A stretch of 23,956 bases of DNA from an uncultured Lachnospiraceae bacterium (GTDB taxonomy: Bacteria; Bacillota; Clostridia; Lachnospirales; Lachnospiraceae): positions 1-23,956 of the forward strand of contig CADBLW010000069.1 in assembly GCA_902795625.1 (NCBI GenBank), read 5' to 3'. This document shows, piece after piece, positions 7,802-15,585 of this stretch. A program made the position numbers and the translations under genes. Position 1 is the stretch's first letter, and each line of letters opens with the position of its first letter. Below the pieces are notes generated by a model, which saw only the letters and a list, made by a program, of their open reading frames with translations, did not search any database and was not told where the DNA came from.

Positions 7802-9781
7802 ATGGGAATTGTTCATGTATTAAATCAGGAAACTATCAATCAGATCGCGGCCGGGGAAGTTATCGAACGCCCGGCCTCGGTCGTGAAAGAGCTTGTGGAA
7901 AATGCGCTGGATTCCGGCGCGACCGGGATCACCGTAGAAGCGGAGCAGGGAGGCATCTCCATGCTCCGTGTTTCTGACAACGGCTCCGGTTTCGCGGCGG
8001 ACGACATCCGCACGGCATTCCTGCGCCACGCCACGAGCAAGATCGAAACGGGAGCGGATCTGTTCCGGATCCACAGTCTCGGCTTCCGCGGTGAGGCGCT
8101 CTCCAGTATCGCTGCAGTCTCCCGCGTCGAGCTGCTCACGTACAACGCTGACGATTATCTCGGAAGCCGCTATCGCATCGAGGGAGGGCAGGAGATTTCC
8201 CTTGAGGAGGCCGGCTGTCCGCAGGGAACAACAATGATCGTGAGGGACATATTCTACAATGTACCCGCCAGACGAAAGTTTCTGAAGACTCCGGTGTCCG
8301 AGGCAGGCTACATCAACGAGCTGATGTGCCGTTTCGCGATCGCTCATCCGGATGTGTCATTTTCCCTGATCTCACAGGGAAGGACGCTTCTCCACACCTC
8401 GGGCAACGGCAAGCTGCGGGATGCCATATATGCCGCCTACGGCCGCGAGATCGCGGACAATCTCATCCCCGTGCATGCGGAGACAGAAGCAGTGACCGTA
8501 ACCGGTGTCATCGGCAAACCGATCGCGGCGCGCAGCAACCGAAACCTTGAGCTTTGCTTCGTCAACAACCGCGACATCCGCAGCACACTGATCACGAAAG
8601 CGATCGAGGACGGCTACCAGGGACACCTGATGCAGCATCGGTATCCGTTCACGGCCATCAACCTCGAGATCCGTCCGGAGACCATCGATGTCAATGTTCA
8701 CCCGACCAAGCACGATGTCCGTTTCTCCGACCGTGACGCCATATACAACGCAGTCTTCAACGCAGTGCGTGACGCATTCAGCGAGACGATCCTGATCCCC
8801 GACGCCGTCATCGGCGCGGAAACCCCAGAGGCGAAGACAGCCATACCTCGTCCCGCCGAAGTGTTTGAGACGAACCGCAGAAGCGCTGAACGGTATACGA
8901 CTCCGACAGCAGCTGCTTCGTCGGAAAATGCAGGGCTTCCGTCGGAAAGCGCAGGGCAGCAGGGGAGTTCCTACAAAGACGAGACTTCGAACTCTGAATT
9001 GTCGGAAGCGACACGTGAATACGGAACGGATGTCAGTCTGCAGAGTGAGTCTTCGTATTCTCACCCCGAGGCTGCACAGTCGACGGACGCGCGGACATCA
9101 GATGATTCCGTTTCCTGCCCTTCAGCGGATAACCGGGACACGAATTATCCTGATTTGGAAACTGCCGCAACAAATATCACAGGTACTGCCGGAAATGCTT
9201 CTGTTACCGGCAACACCGCACCTTTGGTCGAGAAGCCTGTCAACGCCATGACCGCCTCGGAAATGCTTCAGCGCGAGGTCATCACCGGTGAGCAGATGGC
9301 GTTTGTGGATACGAAGCGCGCTCCGGAATACCGGATCGTAGGGCAGGTGTTTGACACCTACTGGATCATCCAGCTCGATCACGAAATGCTCATGATGGAC
9401 CAGCACGCAGCGCACGAGAAGATCAACTACGAGCGTCTTCTCCGCCAGGTAACCGAGGGCGAGGTATACACGCAGCAGATGACGCCTCCCGCAGTTGTCT
9501 CTCTGACCATCCGAGAAGAGGAAGCTCTTCTGAACAACATGGAGTATTTTACGAAACTCGGGTTTGAGATCCGCAACCTCGGTGGGAGAGAGTACGGTAT
9601 CTTCGGCGTACCGACCGTTCTGTTCGACATCGCGCCGCAGGAGTATTTTTCGCAGACACTCGACCGCCTGACGGAAGGTGGAAACAAGGAGCCGCTTTTG
9701 CGCGTTCTGGAGCGTCTCGCGTCCATGTCGTGCAAGGCTGCCATCAAGGGCGGACAGACCATCTCGTGGCTGAGCTGCTGA
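7802..9781 (+). CDS. mutL: DNA mismatch repair protein MutL, C-terminus truncated by a frame disruption
   Basis: MutL couples mismatch recognition by MutS to strand removal; in bacteria without MutH it carries its own endonuclease. The GHL ATPase half is complete: NQIAAGEVIERP (13-24), catalytic Glu in KELVENALDSG (E30, N34), DNGSGF (59-64) and GFRGEAL (94-100). A Ser/Thr-rich linker runs from about 350 to 480. The endonuclease half has the metal motif DQHAAHEKINYE (533-544) and SCKAAIKGG (643-651). The frame then ends at TGA 9779-9781 after 659 residues, before the conserved CPHGRP and terminal FKR; those are encoded in another frame just downstream. ATG 7802 was chosen because MGIVHVLNQ matches the family start; an in-frame start at 7727 lies inside the repeat. 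The ribosome site is weak (AGG, 7792-7794). Endonuclease function is probably lost if the sequence is correct. Confidence 0.93.
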   Translation: MGIVHVLNQETINQIAAGEVIERPASVVKELVENALDSGATGITVEAEQGGISMLRVSDNGSGFAADDIRTAFLRHATSKIETGADLFRIHSLGFRGEALSSIAAVSRVELLTYNADDYLGSRYRIEGGQEISLEEAGCPQGTTMIVRDIFYNVPARRKFLKTPVSEAGYINELMCRFAIAHPDVSFSLISQGRTLLHTSGNGKLRDAIYAAYGREIADNLIPVHAETEAVTVTGVIGKPIAARSNRNLELCFVNNRDIRSTLITKAIEDGYQGHLMQHRYPFTAINLEIRPETIDVNVHPTKHDVRFSDRDAIYNAVFNAVRDAFSETILIPDAVIGAETPEAKTAIPRPAEVFETNRRSAERYTTPTAAASSENAGLPSESAGQQGSSYKDETSNSELSEATREYGTDVSLQSESSYSHPEAAQSTDARTSDDSVSCPSADNRDTNYPDLETAATNITGTAGNASVTGNTAPLVEKPVNAMTASEMLQREVITGEQMAFVDTKRAPEYRIVGQVFDTYWIIQLDHEMLMMDQHAAHEKINYERLLRQVTEGEVYTQQMTPPAVVSLTIREEEALLNNMEYFTKLGFEIRNLGGREYGIFGVPTVLFDIAPQEYFSQTLDRLTEGGNKEPLLRVLERLASMSCKAAIKGGQTISWLSC

Positions 9782-9876
9782 CACTCGACAATCCTTACCA
9801 GTGCCCGCACGGCAGACCGACGATCATCTCCGTAAGCGAGTATGAGCTTGAGAAGAAATTCAAGAGGATTGTTTGA
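9769..9876 (+). pseudogene. mutL: Out-of-frame remainder of mutL (conserved C-terminal tail)
   Basis: In a different frame from the upstream mutL codons, this stretch encodes 35 residues beginning AELLTLDNPYQ, then CPHGRPTIIS, and ending EKKFKRIV before TGA 9874-9876. This is the canonical MutL ending: CPHGRP supplies zinc ligands of the endonuclease site and FKR is the last conserved motif. It overlaps the truncated frame by 13 bases and has no start or ribosome site of its own. It is therefore the displaced tail of the same gene rather than a separate gene. Confidence 0.92.
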
Positions 9877-9954
9877 CATTACAAACATATACCGGAAAGC
9901 AGTACAATGCGATGATCCCGGAGATCGTCATGCAATGCACCGACCGGAGAACAA

Positions 9955-9959
9955 AGGAG
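9955..9959 (+). promoter_or_regulatory. Ribosome binding site fixing the miaA GTG start
   Basis: AGGAG lies five bases before GTG 9965. The protein from this GTG begins MEPLIILSGPTAVGKT, which is where MiaA proteins normally begin. Upstream in-frame ATGs would overlap the mutL tail and add residues unlike the family. Confidence 0.8.
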
Positions 9960-9964
9960 AACCC

Positions 9965-10885
9965 GTGGAACCACTGATCATCCTGTCAGGTCCGACAGCC
10001 GTCGGCAAAACCGAATTGTCACTGTCGCTCGCACAGGCGGTGGGCGGTGAGATCATCAGCGCCGACTCGATGCAGGTGTACTGCGGCATGGATATCGGTA
10101 CTGCCAAGATCCCTTTGTCCGAACGAAAAGGGATCCGGCATCATCTGATCGATATCCTCGACCCGGACGAACCGTGGGACGTATCACAGTTCACCACACT
10201 GGCCAAGGAGGCAATACAAAAGATACGCGCGTGCGGACATATTCCGATCGTCGTCGGAGGCACCGGTTTCTACATCCAGGCCCTCGTCAAGGATATCACC
10301 TTTGAGGAGGAGCCGAGGGACGGATACCGGGAGCAGCTGGAAGCGACGCCTTCGGACAGGCTGGCCGAGATGCTGGCCGCTGTTGACCCGGCAAGCGCTG
10401 CATCGATCCCGGTCGGGAACCGAAAGCGCATGATCCGCGCGATCGAATATGAACATTATCACGGGGAACCGATCTCCGAGCTCAACGAAAGACAGGCTGC
10501 GCAGCCTTCCGCTTATAACTGCGCGTACTTCGTGCTTACGATGGACCGTGCAACACTTTACGAGCGCATCAACGAGCGTGTCAACGCAATGATCAGGGAA
10601 GGACTTGTCGACGAAGTTCGGGAGCTTCTTGCCTCCGGGTGTCGCGAGGACTCCGTGGCCATGCAGGGGCTGGGATACCGGCAGATGCTTCCGTATCTTC
10701 GCGGTGAGTGCTCCCTGGAGGATGCGACAGCGCGCATACAGCTGGAGACGCGTCATTTTGCGAAGCGGCAAATGACCTGGTTCCGCCGGGAGAAGGATGT
10801 CGTTTTCCTCGACAAAGACACGAAGACGGAGGAGGAGCTGCTTCAGACGATGCTTGCGATCCTCCGCGAGAAGAACATACTTTAG
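9965..10885 (+). CDS. miaA: tRNA dimethylallyltransferase MiaA
   Basis: Transfers a dimethylallyl group from DMAPP to N6 of A37 in tRNAs that read UNN codons, the first step toward ms2i6A. The 306 residues are family length. Visible motifs are the P-loop GPTAVGKT (9-16), the tRNA-contacting SADSMQVY (32-39) with D34, VVGGTGFYIQAL (96-107), AMQGLGYRQ (232-240) and RQMTWFRR (268-275). It starts with GTG. It follows mutL by 88 bases, matching the frequent mutL-miaA neighbour pair. The gap has no clear promoter, so it is probably read with mutL. Frame and motifs are intact, unlike its upstream neighbour. Confidence 0.97.
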   Translation: MEPLIILSGPTAVGKTELSLSLAQAVGGEIISADSMQVYCGMDIGTAKIPLSERKGIRHHLIDILDPDEPWDVSQFTTLAKEAIQKIRACGHIPIVVGGTGFYIQALVKDITFEEEPRDGYREQLEATPSDRLAEMLAAVDPASAASIPVGNRKRMIRAIEYEHYHGEPISELNERQAAQPSAYNCAYFVLTMDRATLYERINERVNAMIREGLVDEVRELLASGCREDSVAMQGLGYRQMLPYLRGECSLEDATARIQLETRHFAKRQMTWFRREKDVVFLDKDTKTEEELLQTMLAILREKNIL

Positions 10886-10906
10886 GAAAGGTACTGACCG
10901 TTAACC

Positions 10907-12193
10907 ATGGAATTACAGCAAATGTATCAATCCCTCGGGATTGATGAGAATATTTTCCGTATCGGAGAGAGCACCGCGGCAGCGCTTGCGGACCGTTTTG
11001 CGGAGATCGACCGCACCGCGGAAATCTGCCAGATGAAGGTCGTCGCGGCAATGCAGAAAAACCGCGTGAGCACCGAGTGCTTTGAGTCGTCCACCGGATA
11101 CGGCTACAACGATCTCGGGCGGGACACCCTCGAGGCCGTTTACGCGGACGTATTTCACACGGAGAGCGCCCTTGTGCGTGCGCAGATCACCTGCGGGACA
11201 CACGCGCTTTCCCTGGCTATGGCGGCGAATCTCCGCCCCGGTGACGAGATCCTCTCCCCGGTGGGAAAGCCCTACGACACGCTGGAGCAGGTGATCGGCA
11301 TCGTGCCGGCGCCGGGTTCTTTACGCGAGTTTGGCATCACCTACCGTCAGGTGGAGCTTCTGCCCGACAATTCCTTTGACTACGACGGTATCCGTGCCGC
11401 GATCAACGAGCACACGAAACTGATCGAGATCCAGAGGAGCAAGGGCTATCTCACAAGGCCTACATTTTCCGTTGCACAGATCGGGGAGCTGATCTCGTTT
11501 ATCAAGGGGATCAAGCCGGATGTCATCTGTATGGTTGACAACTGCTACGGCGAGTTTGTGGAGACCATCGAGCCCTCGGATGTCGGAGCGGACCTTGTCG
11601 TCGGCTCACTGATCAAAAATCCGGGCGGCGGACTTGCGCCGATCGGCGGTTACATCGCCGGAAAGAGTGAGTACGTGGAGCAGTGCGCATACCGTCTGAC
11701 TAGCCCGGGCCTCGGGCGCGAGGTCGGCGCGTCCCTCGGAGTGTCACGCTCGTTCTATCAGGGACTGTTTCTCGCTCCTACGGTAGTCGCCTCGGCCCTC
11801 AAGGGAGCTGTTTTCGCGGCCAATCTGTACGAGCCTCTCGGGTTTCCCTGCGTTCCGAACGCGACGGAAGAGCGCCACGATATCATTCAGGCAGTCACCC
11901 TTGGCTCGGCGGAGCGCGTGGTTGCCTTCTGCAAAGGCATTCAGGCGGGCAGCCCTGTCGACAGCTATGTAACTCCGGAACCGTGGGCAATGCCCGGTTA
12001 CCATTCCGATGTCATCATGGCAGCAGGGGCGTTTTACCAGGGCTCATCCATCGAGCTTTCGGCGGACGGACCGATCGAACCGCCGTACGCCGTGTATTTC
12101 CAGGGCGGACTTACCTGGGCACACGCAAAATTCGGAATTCTGATGTCACTTCAGAAGCTGAAGGAGGCAGGTCTGCTGCCGGGTAAGGGATGA
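10907..12193 (+). CDS. Methionine gamma-lyase / 'aluminium resistance' family PLP-dependent protein
   Basis: A fold-type I PLP enzyme of the family annotated as aluminium resistance protein or methionine gamma-lyase family (YnbB in Bacillus). Its physiological reaction is not well established, and the aluminium label should not be taken literally. The 428-residue length is typical. PLP features seen are ECFESSTGYGYNDLGR (57-72), TCGTHALSLAM (95-105), aspartate D211 in MVDNCYGEF, and the probable Schiff-base lysine K237 in GSLIKNPGGGLAPIGGYIAG. It starts 21 bases after miaA, and its family often sits just after miaA/hfq in Firmicutes. The ribosome site (AAAGG near 10887-10891) is weak and distant. 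The strong promoter downstream marks the end of this transcription unit; no good terminator hairpin with T-tract is seen after the stop. Confidence 0.9.
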   Translation: MELQQMYQSLGIDENIFRIGESTAAALADRFAEIDRTAEICQMKVVAAMQKNRVSTECFESSTGYGYNDLGRDTLEAVYADVFHTESALVRAQITCGTHALSLAMAANLRPGDEILSPVGKPYDTLEQVIGIVPAPGSLREFGITYRQVELLPDNSFDYDGIRAAINEHTKLIEIQRSKGYLTRPTFSVAQIGELISFIKGIKPDVICMVDNCYGEFVETIEPSDVGADLVVGSLIKNPGGGLAPIGGYIAGKSEYVEQCAYRLTSPGLGREVGASLGVSRSFYQGLFLAPTVVASALKGAVFAANLYEPLGFPCVPNATEERHDIIQAVTLGSAERVVAFCKGIQAGSPVDSYVTPEPWAMPGYHSDVIMAAGAFYQGSSIELSADGPIEPPYAVYFQGGLTWAHAKFGILMSLQKLKEAGLLPGKG

Positions 12194-12252
12194 GAGCATC
12201 CGAAGGACTTCCGTCCGGCAGCACTGATGCGTGTCCGGCCGACGGCCCGTTC

Positions 12253-12281
12253 TTGTCACTTGACCCGATTTATGATATAAT
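12253..12281 (+). promoter_or_regulatory. SigA-type promoter for the radC-mre cluster
   Basis: The -35 box TTGTCA (12253-12258) and a perfect -10 box TATAAT (12276-12281) are separated by 17 bp. A TGA just before the -10 gives the extended -10 pattern TGnTATAAT. Transcription should begin near 12288, about 35 bases before the radC ATG. Nothing comparable is seen between the following genes, so this promoter may drive radC through rodA. Confidence 0.8.
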
Positions 12282-12322
12282 GTAATGTGGTCCATCCCCC
12301 GGAGAAAGGGAAAGGATCATTT

Positions 12323-13003
12323 ATGAAAAACAAGAAAATCGAACAGGGAAGTCTGTTGCCTGACGAGAAAGCCGGTCTGTACGGGATCGAGTCACTGACC
12401 GACGCGGAACTGCTCGCTCTGATCATCCGGAGCGGCTCCAAGGGCATCAGCGTGCATGAGTTGTCGAGACGCATCATCCAAGAACTCGGAGGCAGTATCG
12501 GCGGAATTGTTTCCTCCGATGCGGAGTCACTGGATTCCCTCCATGGCGTCGGCCGGGCCAAGAAGATGCAGCTTGCGTCCATCGGCGAACTTTCGCGGCG
12601 CATATGGAACAGCCACAGGGATGTGAGAGTGCCGTTGAAATCCTCGAAGGAGGTTTACGCCTTCTTCCGTGAGGATCTGCGCCACGCGGAGACGGAGGAG
12701 GTACATCTTGCCCTGCTCGACGTAAAATGCTGTCTGCTTCGCCACGAGCAGCTCAGCAAGGGAACGCTGCGTTCCTCGCCGGTATCACCGCGGGAGGTGT
12801 TTGAGACGGCACTTCGATGCCGCGCGGCTTCCTTTATCCTGTTGCACAATCATCCGAGCGGCGACTGTACTCCGAGCAAGGAGGACTTCGAGGTCACAAA
12901 CACGCTTCGCTCACTCGGACAATCAATGCAGCTTCCGATGCTTGACCACATCATCATCGGTGACCCCGGCTACTACAGCTTCAAGGATTCAGGGGTATTG
13001 TAA
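12323..13003 (+). CDS. radC: RadC family JAMM-domain protein
   Basis: RadC proteins were named for a disputed DNA-repair role; the true function is unresolved, and the C-terminal domain has a JAB1/MPN (JAMM) metalloprotease-like fold. The N-terminal part has the family pattern LTDAELLALIIRSGSKGISV (25-44) and a helix-hairpin-helix with LHGVGRAKKMQLASIGEL (73-90). The metal motif is intact: HNHPSGDCTPSKED gives H175, H177 and D188. At 226 residues it has family length. ATG 12323 was chosen over an in-frame GTG at 12287, which coincides with the predicted transcription start. radC immediately upstream of mreB is a classic Firmicutes arrangement; mreB begins 18 bases after its stop. Confidence 0.95.
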   Translation: MKNKKIEQGSLLPDEKAGLYGIESLTDAELLALIIRSGSKGISVHELSRRIIQELGGSIGGIVSSDAESLDSLHGVGRAKKMQLASIGELSRRIWNSHRDVRVPLKSSKEVYAFFREDLRHAETEEVHLALLDVKCCLLRHEQLSKGTLRSSPVSPREVFETALRCRAASFILLHNHPSGDCTPSKEDFEVTNTLRSLGQSMQLPMLDHIIIGDPGYYSFKDSGVL

Positions 13004-13021
13004 CGATTATAAGGAGTCTGT

Positions 13022-14050
13022 ATGGACAAGAAAATGTACGGTATCGACTTCGGTACCTACGCGATCAAAATATACCGCATCCGCCACGGGATCTGCTTTC
13101 ACCAGAAGAGCGTGATCGCCTCCAGGGGCAAGGATCAGATCATCGCCATCGGCGAGGAAGCGTACGAGATGTACGGCAAGCAGCCGGAATATATCAATAT
13201 TGATTTTCCGATACGAAACGGCGTTGTCGCGGATTACGACAAGATGCTTGCGCTGATCAACTGCATCGCAATGGACAAGGCCCGCGAGGGTGACAAGATG
13301 AAGGGCGCCAGCTTTGTGATCGCGGTTCCGACGGAAGTCACCGACGTTGAGAAGAAGACATTTTACGATATTATCGACGCTTCGATCATCCGGCCGAAGA
13401 AGATACGGATCGTGGAAAAGCCCCTGGCCGATGCCCTCGGCTGCGGCATCGCCATCGACGACAGCAACGGTTCGCTTGTCGTCAACATCGGCGCCGACAC
13501 AACGGAGATCTCCGTGATCGCGCAGGGCGGTATCGTTTTAAGCCGGCTGTGTTCCTGCGGCGGCGCGAAGTTTGACGACGCCGTGATCGCCGCGGTGCGC
13601 CGCAAATACAACCTCATGATCGGCGCGCGCACGGCGGAGCAGGTGAAGATCGGACTTGTGGATCTCTCCTCGGACGGATCCGCCACGATGAAGGCATACG
13701 GACGCGACTATATGAGCGGACTTCCGAGAGAGCGGGAGGTAACCGCGGACCTTGTCAACAAGGCCGTAGCAGAGCCTCTTGAGACGATCATTGACGCCGT
13801 CCGCTCGGTTCTTGAGCGCATTCCGCCGGAGATTTCCGCCGATGTGTATCGCGGCGGTATCATGGTTTCCGGCGCATCCTCGGCATTAGGCGGACTTGCC
13901 TACCACATTTCCCAGTCGACCGGTCTTCGTGTCAATATCGCGCCGAACGGCGCCACAAGCGTTGTCGACGGCCTCGGGCGCGTGATGGAAGAGGAGCAGT
14001 ACGAACATCTTGCTAAGCCTCTTCGCAGAACCTACTACGAAAATGACTGA
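13022..14050 (+). CDS. mreB: Rod shape-determining protein MreB (divergent actin homologue)
   Basis: MreB forms membrane-bound filaments that guide the elongation machinery. The 342 residues have the actin-fold landmarks: phosphate-1 loop GIDFGT (7-12), IAVPTEVTDVEKK (100-112), VEKPLADALGCG (131-142), phosphate-2 loop VNIGADTTEISVI (154-166) followed by QGGIVLS, and the adenosine region GGIMVSGASSALGGL (278-292). Several loops differ from textbook MreB: the segment after GIDFGT is YAIKIYRI rather than the usual ANTLVYV type, and the glycine-rich TGGGA of the adenosine loop is SGASS. Position between radC and mreC supports MreB over FtsA or DnaK. AAGGAG (13011-13016) is five bases before ATG. 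Confidence 0.93.
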   Translation: MDKKMYGIDFGTYAIKIYRIRHGICFHQKSVIASRGKDQIIAIGEEAYEMYGKQPEYINIDFPIRNGVVADYDKMLALINCIAMDKAREGDKMKGASFVIAVPTEVTDVEKKTFYDIIDASIIRPKKIRIVEKPLADALGCGIAIDDSNGSLVVNIGADTTEISVIAQGGIVLSRLCSCGGAKFDDAVIAAVRRKYNLMIGARTAEQVKIGLVDLSSDGSATMKAYGRDYMSGLPREREVTADLVNKAVAEPLETIIDAVRSVLERIPPEISADVYRGGIMVSGASSALGGLAYHISQSTGLRVNIAPNGATSVVDGLGRVMEEEQYEHLAKPLRRTYYEND

Positions 14051-14081
14051 CCGCTTATACCATTGAACGACCGTTTTGAGA

Positions 14082-14089
14082 AAGGAGGT
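14082..14089 (+). promoter_or_regulatory. Strong ribosome binding site for mreC
   Basis: AAGGAGGT with ATG 14100 downstream. An alternative in-frame start at 14076 lies upstream of this site, so ATG 14100 is preferred. A second, weaker GGGAG (14092-14096) lies closer to the ATG. Confidence 0.75.
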
Positions 14090-14099
14090 ACGGGAGAAC

Positions 14100-14963
14100 A
14101 TGAACTCCAGAAAGAAGCCGAATTACGGGATCGAACCGAAATACATTCTGATGCTCTGCGTCATGCTCTGCCTGTTACTGATCCTGTTCTCATACCGTTT
14201 TCCGAAATATTTCAACCCTCTGCGAAAGGCGCTGAACACCTGTCTTGTCCCGATGCAGAAGGGCATCCATGTCATAGGTACGCAGATGGACGACTTAAGC
14301 GCCAAGTTTGACGATATCGACAGTCTTCGCGCGGAAAATGAAGCGCTTCGCAACGAGCTGACCGAGCTTCGCAGCAAGAACGAGATGCTTGAGCAGGACC
14401 TTTACGACATGGAGCTGTACAAGCAGCTGCTCGAGCTGGACAAGACCTATCCGGAATACAAGAAGGTCGGCGCGAATATCATCGCGAGAGACAGCAGTGG
14501 ATTTTACGCGACCTTTACGATCGACAAGGGCGAGAAGGACGGCATGAAGGTTGACATGAACGTGCTTGCCGACAACGGACTTGTCGGCATCATCACCGAT
14601 GTCGGTCCGAATTACGCCATCGTGCGTTCGATCATCGACGACAACAGCTATGTGAGCGCGACGATCATGAAGACGGGAGACAACTGCATCGTATGCGGAA
14701 GCCTGTCTCTGTTGACCAAGGGTTTTATCCGCGTGAGAGACATCACGGTAAACTCCCAGGCGCGCAACAATTACAAGGTGTACACCTCGGAGCTCAGCGA
14801 AAAATATCTGCCCGGACTTCTGATCGGCTACCTGTCGAACATCACCACCGAGGCGGACGGCATGACCAAGGTGGCGTACCTGACACCGGTCGTTGACTTT
14901 GAGCATTTGTCCACGGTGCTTGTGATCACACAGCTCAAGGAATCCCGCGTAAACGCGGAGTGA
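14100..14963 (+). CDS. mreC: Rod shape-determining protein MreC
   Basis: Bitopic membrane protein that links MreB to the wall-synthesis enzymes and activates the class B PBP/RodA pair. The 287 residues show a short basic cytoplasmic tail, one membrane span (about 14-32), a coiled coil (about 62-115, rich in Leu/Glu repeats such as LRAENEALRNELTELRS) and a beta-rich extracellular domain. That domain has the family pattern VGANIIARDSSGFYATFTIDKG (around 123-144) and MKVDMNVLADNGLVGIITDVG. It sits between mreB and mreD with 49- and 59-base gaps that hold only ribosome sites. Confidence 0.95.
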   Translation: MNSRKKPNYGIEPKYILMLCVMLCLLLILFSYRFPKYFNPLRKALNTCLVPMQKGIHVIGTQMDDLSAKFDDIDSLRAENEALRNELTELRSKNEMLEQDLYDMELYKQLLELDKTYPEYKKVGANIIARDSSGFYATFTIDKGEKDGMKVDMNVLADNGLVGIITDVGPNYAIVRSIIDDNSYVSATIMKTGDNCIVCGSLSLLTKGFIRVRDITVNSQARNNYKVYTSELSEKYLPGLLIGYLSNITTEADGMTKVAYLTPVVDFEHLSTVLVITQLKESRVNAE

Positions 14964-15022
14964 TGTATCCATAACGGACATCCGGGGCAACAGCGAAGTA
15001 ATTTATCTGACAAGGAGCTGCC

Positions 15023-15577
15023 ATGCTTGCGTTTTTGATCTTCACAATTGAAATCCTCGTGAGCTACCTGCTTCAGAACACAGTCTTCACGACGCTCACC
15101 ATAGCAGGCTCCGTGCCGGATCTGCTGATCATCGTCGCGGTTGCCGCGGGCTATCAGAACTCCCGCCTGCGCGGCATGGGCGTCGGGTTCTTCTGCGGTC
15201 TGATGCTCGACATCGGAAGCGGCGGCATCCTCGGCGTATATGCTTTGTTTTACATGATCATCGGCTATGCCTGCGGACATTTCAACAACTACTATGTACA
15301 GCGCGACATTTTCTTCCCGCTGATGCTGATCACGGTATCGGAATTCGCGCTTTGCACCGCAAACTATATATTCGGCTTCCTGATCCGCGGTGACCTTCAG
15401 CTTGTCACCTACATCAAACACATCTTCGTACCGAAGATCCTGTATACGGTTCTGGTTGCCATTGTTTACTATCTGATTCTTGACTTCCTGTACGAGAGAG
15501 TTCTCAACCGCAAGGCGGAGGACGAGTCGTTTCTCGCTCCGGAGAGCATCCTGCAGGAGACCACTGAGCGGAATTAA
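15023..15577 (+). CDS. mreD: Rod shape-determining protein MreD
   Basis: Small polytopic membrane protein of the elongasome. Its 184 residues include about five hydrophobic spans and the family pattern RLRGMGVGFFCGLMLDIGSG (48-67), a Gly-rich stretch with a conserved Asp. The C-terminal 25 residues are charged and cytoplasmic. Sequence conservation in MreD is low, so position after mreC and topology carry part of the call. AAGGAG (15012-15017) is five bases before ATG; the PBP gene begins eight bases after its stop. Confidence 0.93.
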   Translation: MLAFLIFTIEILVSYLLQNTVFTTLTIAGSVPDLLIIVAVAAGYQNSRLRGMGVGFFCGLMLDIGSGGILGVYALFYMIIGYACGHFNNYYVQRDIFFPLMLITVSEFALCTANYIFGFLIRGDLQLVTYIKHIFVPKILYTVLVAIVYYLILDFLYERVLNRKAEDESFLAPESILQETTERN

Positions 15578-15585
15578 GGGGCAGC

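Noticed and set aside
8918..8958. Short 21-bp-period repeat in the mutL linker (TCGGAAA... at 8921 and 8942)
   Set aside because: Only two short in-frame units in a low-complexity Ser/Ala-rich linker; ordinary for such regions and not worth a separate call.
9761..9790. Programmed frameshift as an explanation of the mutL break
   Set aside because: No slippery heptamer is visible at the junction, and several conserved residues seem to be missing there, which fits a deletion better. Read-level data could reopen this.
9873..9908. TTGACA (9873-9878) and TACAAT (9903-9908) as a miaA promoter
   Set aside because: The spacer is 24 bp, too long for a SigA promoter, and the only closer -35 match is poor.
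9842..9964. Longer miaA beginning at 9842
   Set aside because: The extra 41 residues overlap the displaced mutL tail and do not resemble MiaA; the GTG at 9965 has a good ribosome site and gives the family start.
12260..12281. TTGACC at 12260-12265 as the -35 box for radC
   Set aside because: Only 10 bp separate it from TATAAT; TTGTCA at 12253-12258 gives the correct 17 bp.
14076..14099. Upstream non-ATG start for mreC at 14076
   Set aside because: It lies before the AAGGAGGT site at 14082-14089; ATG 14100 follows that site.
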